In this document: positions 1-60,000 of the stretch, piece after piece
How positions within the stretch are numbered: the first letter of the stretch is position 1
How the letters are laid out: every line of letters starts with the position of its first letter
Assembly: GCA_009760855.2 (NCBI GenBank)
Contig: WPIO01000107.1
Span: 687,001 to 747,000, forward strand
Length of the DNA: 60,000 bases
Source: Cristatella mucedo
Taxonomy: Eukaryota > Bryozoa > Phylactolaemata > Cristatellidae
Direction of reading: 5' to 3'
Notes under the pieces: generated by a model
The model's database searches: none
The model's input: only the letters and a program-made list of their open reading frames with translations
Told to the model about the DNA's origin: nothing
Translations under genes and position numbers: made by a program

Positions 1-299
1 TTGTGAATACGCCTTAAAATCAATCCCCTCCCTACTGCAGTTATCATTACCATAAAATTTCAGGAAATCTTTACCTATCCAATAGCCTACGTGTTAAGGG
101 TGATGTTTATATTTCGGTCTTAGCCAAGGAATACGGTGCTCACTTGTCACTACTTAGGCTGCAGGGGTTTGAGTCCTGCATTTTTGCTTTAATGTATAGC
201 CCATTTATTGACACTTTTTTATAGCTGCTAAGTATTTTATGTCGCCTTATAAATGAGGCTGTTGGGTGAGCTTTATTTCACGACTGCGACTTGTATTGA

Positions 300-1740
300 C
301 GTGATGGATTCACTCGTTGCTTAGGGTTTACAACGACCTACTTAGGAATGCAGGCATGGGTAGAGAGTCTCTGCTTGTTTTGCTTGATCTTTCGGCAGCT
401 TTTGACACCATCGATCACAAAGTTCTTCTAGAGCGCCTCTCTTCTCGCCTGGGTATCACTGGCACTGCTCTGCAGTGGTTCAGGTCCTATCTCAGTGGGA
501 GACTCCAGAGTATTGACGTGAATGGACAAAGATCATCTGAAGTACCTCTAAAATATGGAGTACCTCAGGGCTCCGTGCTACGTCCGGTTCTTTTCATCGT
601 TTATACTCTCCCTCTTGCTGATGTGATTGCCAAGCACAATCTATGCTTTCACTTCTATGCGGATGACACTCAGTTGTACCTTTGCTTTGATCCCTCCCAG
701 CCTTCGAGCACCTCGAATTCTCTCAACTCACTTGCTGCATGCATTGATGACATCCGCACATGGATGGCAGCCAACTTTCTAAAACTATACGATGACAAAA
801 ACTAACTTACTAGTTATGGGCAGACCAAGTGCGATTCAGAAATTGGATAGGCTGATGCTCAAAATTGGCTCTGCCAGCATATCTCCTGTCGAATCAGCTC
901 GAAATCTAGGTGTCATATTCCAAAGCGACCTCTCGTTAGACGACCATATCAGCTCCACAGTCAAATCTGCCTATTTTCAGCTTCATAACATTGCTAAAAT
1001 TCGAGCTTGTTTAGATAAGGATACCACGTCTAAGTTGGTCCATGCATTCGTGACATCTCGTCTCGACTTCTGCAACTCACTGCTTACTGACCTACCAGCA
1101 TGTGCGATCAGGCGATTGCAGCGGGTGCAAAATTCTGCAGCTAGGCTTGTCTGCCGTGAGCGTCGCAGTTGTCACATTACACCACTTCTCGCCGACCTGC
1201 ACTGGCTACCAGTCAAGCAACGGATTGACTTCAAGGTTTTGTCACTCACTTTTAGGTCCCTTAATTCTATGGCTCCAGCCTATCTCTCAAATCAACTCCC
1301 CCACCAGGCCAAGCATTGTACCACCCGCTTTTCGGAATCTAACAGTCTACCAATACCTCGTACAAACTTCAAATCCTTTGAAGATAGTGCATTTAGTTCG
1401 TATGCTCCCAAAGCCTGGAACTTCCTCCCGACTTGCGTCAGAACATCCCTCGACTTGACCACATTTAAAAAGAACTTAAAAACATACCTATTTAGGACAG
1501 CATTTAGTGGGTCCCTGTGATTCTCCGTTTATGTCCTTATGTGTGCTGACGATGTGCATGCTGCTGCTAACCACATTTGCATGCTGACCCTGGACATGTC
1601 ACCCCTAACAAATGTTATTCATGTTTATCAAGCATGATATTACTTACCATTCAATAGCGTTTCCCTTTGCAGCAAATGTAAAGCACCTAGAAAGAGATTG
1701 AGTTCTCTGAGGGCGCTTTATCAAATGCATTATTATTATT
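300..1740 (+). mobile_element. LINE A (CR1/L2-like), 5'-truncated, frameshifted
   Basis: Reverse-transcriptase C-terminal half: LDLSAAFDTIDHKVLLERL, then LKYGVPQGSVL and the catalytic FYADDTQLY. It is followed, after a one-base frameshift near 800 (an extra A in an A run), by the thumb/C-terminal region (CNSLLTDLPACAIRRLQRVQ ... TFKKNLKTYLFRTAFSGSL). A 3' UTR follows and ends in a short (ATT)n tail near 1740. The remainder of RT and the endonuclease are missing, so the copy is dead. Confidence 0.95.
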
Positions 1741-2739
1741 ATAACTTTAATTATTACTCACTCACGTGCTCATATTTGTAATTGATAAAGATTGATAATT
1801 ATCTTTACTCAAAGCTGTTTACAATGTTTCAAAATATGTATGCCTACTTTTAACGGATACATTTAAGGTTAACACCTACGTCTCTATGGTTCTGCTAACT
1901 ACAATAACATTTTTCGGTATCACTCTTCCTTGGAAGTCAACAATATTAGTCTGGTGGCTCTATTAAGCATGATTGTTTCCCTTTCCTACGCCGTAAAGAG
2001 ATGCAGCCGTGCGGTTTATTTCAATAGGGCGCTCCAAGACACTGTCTCGTCGACTGAGTCTTGTGCTTTTGTTCTCTGTCTGATGCTTTTTGAATACAAA
2101 TTACTGTGTTAAGATTTAACTCAAAATATGGAACTCACGACAGGTGGTGCGTTGTCTGGATGTGCTTTGTTAGTTTCGCCTTGGTCAATTTGCTTGCTTG
2201 TCCTGGGCTCTCCCTTAGCGTCGGACGGCAGCTCGCCTTCTGAGTCCGTTGTAGAGAAAATGACACCCATTTTCTAGAACGAAAATGTGAGTTAGCGTGC
2301 ACAAATAGCCAAAGCCGCATTACGTGAAGGATGTGAGGCAGTTGTACAATCGCCACATAGCTAATCTGTGTCCAATATTTGCACCACTCTGGCATGTCGA
2401 GTTTTAAAGCTAGTCACGATATATGTAAGTTCTTTGATTAGGAAAGCTTGCATAAATAGTTTTTCAACTTCACAATACGCGGTGAACGGTGATGGTCTTA
2501 GCAGTGACGTTTCGCAGCGATGCGCCCTCTGGTTGCCAGCCATAGCTGCCGTAACGGTTAGCTCTTAGCACCTAATTTGCCACTAAGAACTTGAGGCTAA
2601 TATAAGTTTACTGGTGCAGTGCACAAAGATTCGTGCAGAGAACGTCAGTGAACATGCACGTTTCAAAGCTTGTAAGCCTCACTATCATCTTCCAACAGAA
2701 ATTAGTTTTGATATATATAATTATATATAATATATATTT
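1741..2739. other. intergenic, nothing recognised
   Basis: Unique-looking sequence between two repeats. Only short open frames without family resemblance. Confidence 0.5.
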
Positions 2740-2872
2740 TATTTATATAGCGCCACAAGATAACCTAATCTCTATTCAGGTGCTTCACATATGCCTCGGG
2801 GCTCGAGCCCAGGACCTCAGTCAGACCTTGGTCAGGGCGAGCACCTTAACCGCTAGACCATTCGATGACAAC
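2740..2872 (-). mobile_element. SINE 2 (tRNA-derived)
   Basis: On the minus strand it starts with TGGTCTAGCGGTTAAGGTG (A-box) and GGGCTCGAGCCC (B-box-like), then a tail GCACCTGAATAGAGATTAGG... that resembles the LINE A 3' end. Other copies are at 6100, 19000, 48372 and 59914. Confidence 0.85.
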
Positions 2873-2879
2873 ATCTCTC

Positions 2880-3476
2880 CAGAAAGCTGTCCTTTGATTC
2901 CTTGCTGCACCTCAATGTCTACATTTAAGCAGGTCACTAGTTACCTCGTCCTAGAGTTTACATCCCAATCAAAGAAGACAACAAGTACTTTGCACCCTAT
3001 TCCCACTGTCTTGATCCTACGTTGCCATGATCTGCTGCTGCCTTGAATAACTAACATCCTTAATATGTCATTAGCCTCAGGTCATGTCCCAGCACCATTC
3101 AAACAAGCTGTAGTCAGGCCACTTCTCAGGAAAACGACACTAGACCAAGACAATTTGAGCAAATACTGCCCAGTCTTCCGTCTACCATTCCTATCAAAGA
3201 CACTGGAACGAGTCGTGGCAGATCAGCTGAACTCATATATTGAAACTTCAAATCTTGCAAGTTCCAGTCTGGCTTTAGAGCTAATCGATCCACAGAGTCA
3301 GCATTGCTTCTTGTGTACAACGTCCTACTTAGGAATGCAGACATGGGTAGAGTATTTCTGCTTGTTTTGCTAGATCTTTCGGCAGCTTTTGATGTTATCG
3401 ATCATCAAGTTCTTCTGGAGCGCCTCTCATTTCGCCTGGGCATCACTGGCATCTCTTTGCAATGGTTAAGCCAGTA
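2880..3476 (+). mobile_element. LINE A, internal RT fragment
   Basis: N-terminal RT region: KKTTSTLHPIPTVLILRC, ASGHVPAPFKQAVVRPLLRK, LPFLSKTLERVVADQL, then, after a frameshift, the LDLSAAFDVIDHQVLLERL block, where the copy stops at about 3476. Together with the 300-1740 copy it shows most of the family's RT. Stops and frameshifts make it inactive. Confidence 0.9.
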
Positions 3477-4948
3477 AATTTAATTTTCTACTGCTTTAAC
3501 AAAACCAATGATAGGGCCTTTTCTTGCTTAACGAGGTTCTTGTCCTCTGTAGCCGAAGTCTGAGGAATAGAATAGATTGCTAGCAACGAGTTAGTTAACT
3601 TTATTCCCAAAACTAGAGCTCCCCAATTTTTGTTTAGCTTGAGCGTCTTTTAGCTTGAGGCATATATAATCTTAATGAACTTATTTCAATCTACGCTGAT
3701 CAGAAATGAGAATCAGAAAGGATGGGCGGTAAATTCAAGGAGAAAGAACTGTCGCAGCCTACGACTGTCCTGCGTTCTTTCTATGAGTGCTTCTACGACT
3801 CACAGGTAACCTGCCTGGCTTGGTAAGCTCTGAAACGCGATCGTTAGCAAAGTCAAGGTAGAACCGGCAATGAGGCGACGGACGGAAGTAGCCAAGGAGC
3901 TTGCCGGAAGCACCGATCCGGCAAGTATGGGGGGGGGAAAGGTATGAGATTAAAAAAACTTTAAAGTATGAGGGAGGAAAGACTTTTAGTAAAAAGACAT
4001 TAGCTTTGCCTAGTCTTTGGGCTAACCCAAGTGTCAGTTGCGGTCTGCTAGAGGCTACATTACAGCTAGGAGAGGATTGCCAGGAAATCTTCTTATCGGA
4101 CTGCTAACCTGCATCGACTGTCTACCAGTGCACACGCTACGTCGAGGGTTAAGCTAAAGTCTAGCCTACTTACTCTGCGACAAGTCATTTCTGTGCTATC
4201 TGCGAAAACCGCACCAATACACTCTTCGTTTAGGCAAGGAATTAGGAATTCGCAACAGCTCACAATTTGAACTGCTTGAAGCGCCCTCACATTCCCCGTT
4301 GGCTAATTGCTCAATTTGTCGTTCAGATTCTACACTCTACGTGCGCCTCACCGATATTGAGGTGGTTATTCTTGAATTGGGTCAAACACTTTGGCAACTT
4401 AAGATTATCAATAATGTTATCAGTTTCGCAAGAGCCTCAAGAGACCAAAATATCCCCCTACGCACTTCTTGTACCATTAGTTCGAAGCTCCGAAAGCAGA
4501 CTAAAGTGCCTTTTTATCGAGCAAGTGCGTGCGGCTTGTGGAGTACACGTAGTTCCCTTCCTGCGCTATGCAAACGACCTACTATTACTCTTACTATAAC
4601 GCAACCTGCAGCACTTCTCACCGACATTGCCATGGGCAGGTCATTTGGTTTAAAGCTGAAGTTACAAAGACCAAGTCCAGCGTCCAGTTGGCGCTCTGAT
4701 GCGTCTTCAGGACTCTACAAGGGTCTAGATTGGGCCAGCCAGCTTACGCATTTAACCACGCTGAAGAAAATGGAAATTGTTTAACAATTTCAACGCCACG
4801 TTTACGTAACGGCAAGAGCAGCTTCAGCGCTCCCTCTAGCAGTGGACATTAAATAATGGCTCGCTACTAGTCTCGAACGCGGGTGAGGACAGAGAGAGCA
4901 CCTTGCATACAGGTCCAGACGAAGAGCAAGTAAGACGTAGTCCTTCAC

Positions 4949-4950
<2 letters not shown>
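3477..4950. other. intergenic, unidentified
   Basis: Contains two overlapping open frames (4267-4599 and 4299-4784, plus strand) with no family I recognise. The first ends in a YANDLLLL stretch that faintly recalls RT motif C (YADD), but nothing else supports this. Possibly a very old transposon remnant. Confidence 0.3.

Positions 4951-5000
<50 letters not shown>
4951..5000. repeat. (AC)n microsatellite
   Basis: About 25 uninterrupted AC units, followed directly by an AT-rich tract. Confidence 0.98.
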
Positions 5001-5002
<2 letters not shown>

Positions 5003-5004
5003 GC

Positions 5005-5025
5005 ATATATATGTATATATATATG

Positions 5026-5063
<38 letters not shown>

Positions 5064-5065
5064 TA
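5005..5065. repeat. (AT)n / TATG tract
   Basis: Alternating TA with TATG interruptions. Confidence 0.95.
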
Positions 5066-5374
5066 CATAGCCGCCGTGGCAAATAAATATCTGCTGCTAA
5101 CCAAGAGTTTATGTCTAAGTAGTCAGCACAGCTGCAATGAATAGAGGCTGGCAGACACTTACCGCGAAAACGCTGGATCTCTTTTAGTCCAAGCTTAAGG
5201 TTCAGGCTCCTATTATAGACTACCGGTCAAGTGAGCCCTTCAATCTGACCAGCTTAGCTCCGCACGTCCGGCACTTGCTCTGGACGCAATATTGAAATAT
5301 GCCGGAACTAATCCTCCTTAAGTAACCAACTTGGCAATAGCTTAATATATATAACAAGGAAATTTAAATTAATT

Positions 5375-5657
5375 GTTTGCGGTATATATATATATATATA
5401 TACCACGAACCATTAATTTATATATATATATATATATATACCACGATTAAATGTTCGTATATATATATACGAAAATTGAAATTAAATGAAATATATATAT
5501 ATATATAAATATATATATATAAATATATTTATATTATTAATATATAATATTAATATATAATATTAATATATATATATATATATATATACGAAAATTGAAA
5601 TTAAATGTTCGTATATATATATATAAATATATATACGAACATTTAATTTCAATTTTC
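5375..5657. repeat. AT-rich palindromic block
   Basis: Repeated TATATA runs around several partial copies of the unit GAAAATTGAAATTAAATG/TTCG in both orientations. Ends in a near-perfect 29-bp inverted repeat (5590-5618 with 5629-5657) around a 10-bp centre. Confidence 0.9.
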
Positions 5658-6099
5658 TTAGCTTGGTTTCAACGACAGCTAAACTTACCTGGTAGGTACC
5701 TTTGAGAAGGCTGGTGATTACCGAAGCTAAAATGCATAGGAAAATTTAGGCAAGGAGAGTATTGGCAGCTGAACTGAGCACTGCAAGCATAACATTAATT
5801 TCGCGATAAGAAAACTCGGTGCATGTAACAATCTGCTGAAAAATTCACATCTACCACGTTTTTTATATTATCACCTACGTCGTATAGTGACTGACCGTCA
5901 GATAACATACAGCTTGTCACTCAATTATGGGTACCATTCGTTCTCTTAATCTGGCCTACATCTCTGATAGCTTTCCCAACTGCTGCTTCCTAATCACGAT
6001 AGTTGTGTATCAGCAATAACAATGTTTGCCATAAGGTAGAGCCATTTCGTTTCGGGCACCTTACCGTGCTTTAAACGAAATGAGTAAATAAATAAAATT

Positions 6100-6226
6100 C
6101 ATTTGTATAGCCCCATGAGAACTTAAATCTCTATTCAGGTGCTTCACATGTCTCGGGACTCGAGCTCACGACCTCAGCCTGACATCGATCGGGGCGAGCA
6201 CCTTAACAGCCGGACCAAACCTCAAA
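6100..6226 (-). mobile_element. SINE 2
   Basis: Minus-strand tRNA-like head (GGTCCGGCTGTTAAGGTGCT) and the same LINE A-like tail (GTGCTT... in reverse, CTCTATTCAGGTGCTTCACA on plus). Diverged from the 48.4-kb copy by several substitutions. Confidence 0.8.
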
Positions 6227-7164
6227 TCCTGTGGAGACTGTGGCTTCTGTTCGCAGACTACCAATGGCTACTAACGAAAGCCCTTAGCTGGACGCGACGT
6301 AATGCTAGTAAACGCCGACCTTTGGCTGGTCTGATATCTGGAAGATACCACGGTCAAAGGGGAATCAATTTTTCATTATATCGCCGACTACCTACTACAG
6401 CCCACTAGTAGTAATCTCTCACTAACTTTAAGGTTTAAAAGGAAGCTAAACACCTGTTCCTCACAGTACTTTCTGGGTGGGTGTGAATTCTTTTTTAATT
6501 TGCTTATGGGTGTTGATAATGTGCGAGTTATTAAGGAGGTCTCTACTCACCAACAGAGGAAGCATCCTATCGATTTTGGTGAACCGCCTATTGTGTGACC
6601 GTGCCGAAAGTAAAAGTACACCCACTGTTGTATTGACAGTGCTGCAACTGCCATTGCAGTAGTAGCCTTCTTCATGAATAAATCTGTAGCTTATGCCACA
6701 ACCTGGGGTGGGAAACGAGGACCCCGAATCAACGATTATTTAGCAGAGCAGAATGCAGTGTCCAAGTCCCAAAGCAATCCCAGAACTACATTAATAGTAT
6801 AACAATAGATTATGTTGCTGCAATACAGAAAATTCGGGCAATCTAGCATATAGCTGCATGCAGCCTTGGTGGAAGACAACTTGGGCTGTAAGGTCAATAT
6901 TGACGGTCGTGATCAATTAAAATGTTTAATAACCAAGCTGCTGACTTCGCCTGCATGGCGGCCCATATATAAACCATGCATGGTTCAGGATGAGCCCATT
7001 ATAATAATCCATTCTTGCACATAATCGCAAGGCCTAGATGACACGGGTCCTCAGGTAAGCTAACAGTGCCCAAGCAAGCAGTATGGCTGTACATTCTAAA
7101 TTACATGCAAAGTCTGCTCTGGTGCACTCCACCGTGTGGTTTTCAGACACTCCAGCACTGCAGA
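6227..7164. other. MDN1 3' flank / 3' UTR
   Basis: No repeats or ORFs recognised. The right part must hold the MDN1 3' UTR, whose end cannot be fixed from sequence. Confidence 0.5.
6925..6930 (-). promoter_or_regulatory. possible MDN1 poly(A) signal (ATTAAA)
   Basis: ATTAAA on the minus strand about 235 bp after the MDN1 stop codon. No AATAAA is closer. A single hexamer match, so weak. Confidence 0.25.
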
Positions 7165-59577
<52,413 letters not shown>

Positions 59578-59913
59578 CTCGGGTGAGGTCGGGAGAGCAA
59601 GGTGAGAGGAAAAGCACAAAAGAAGGCAGAAGCTAGGTGCGCCACCTAGCTGCTGCCACGGTTCTACAGCCGGTGGGGTGGGGTTTCGCAGTATAAGGAG
59701 AGGACTTCTGCCACCAGTCAACGATGGGGGTTTGTGCAGCTGCAAAAAGTAAGGCTCCTAACTTGCTCACGGCTCACAACTTTGTGCTAGTGAAACAGCA
59801 CAGCAGCTAGCTGGTCGCGGCTGCATGGATCTCCATGCATCCGACTACTCTTAATATAAATTTATTATAGTTTACTAAAATAATTAATAATTACTAATTT
59901 ACATATCATTTTT

Positions 59914-60000
59914 ATGGAGCCATACAAGAACATGAACTCTATTCAGATGCTTAATACATGTTGCCAGGCTCGAGCATACGACCTTGGCTGTTATAGACAA
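59914..60000 (-). mobile_element. SINE 2, cut by window end
   Basis: Tail and B-box region (ACTCTATTCAGATGCTTAAT, CCAGGCTCGAGCATACGACC on plus). The tRNA head lies beyond 60000. Confidence 0.65.

Noticed and set aside
4267-4784. Candidate RT fragment with YANDLLLL
   Set aside because: A single short motif-like match with an Asn in place of the catalytic Asp and no other RT blocks around it.

Overview
This is a stretch of an intron-rich animal (metazoan, probably invertebrate) nuclear genome. Evidence: GT-AG and GC-AG splice junctions, CR1/L2-type non-LTR retrotransposons, tRNA-derived SINEs, long (AC)n, (AG)n and (AT)n microsatellites, and no operon-like gene packing. I cannot name the species.

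One gene dominates the window. On the minus strand, from about 59.58 kb down to a stop codon at 7165, lie 43 exons of MDN1 (midasin, yeast Rea1), the giant AAA+ ATPase that strips assembly factors from pre-60S ribosomal particles. Only the C-terminal part is present: 3,037 codons plus stop in one phase-consistent reading frame. It covers the linker (exons 1-28), the Asp/Glu-rich tether (exons 29-38) and the whole MIDAS/VWA domain (exons 39-43). The N-terminus and the six AAA modules must lie to the right of the window. Exons were built from splice sites, phase agreement and the remembered conservation of midasin. The first two exons are the least secure. Three introns appear to use GC rather than GT donors.

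Nearly everything else is transposon debris in the introns and 3' flank. LINE family A is a CR1/L2-like element with a (ATT)n tail, present in about 18 truncated copies in both orientations. LINE family B is related but has a (TACATT)n-like tail; it has three clear copies and two decayed ones. SINE family 1 is tRNA-like and sits twice inside the 3' UTR of LINE A. SINE family 2 is tRNA-like and has a tail closely resembling the 3' end of LINE A, so it was probably mobilised by that LINE.

Layout: 0-7.1 kb is the 3' flank with LINE A, SINE 2, and AT-rich satellite and palindrome DNA. 7.2-11.2 kb holds the MIDAS exons. 12-22 kb holds the acidic-tether exons, separated by microsatellites and LINEs. 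22-53 kb holds the linker exons. 53-57 kb is a large LINE/SINE-filled intron. 57.4-59.6 kb holds the first exons in the window. I found no convincing second protein-coding host gene, no functional tRNA or rRNA gene, and no clearly new biological system.
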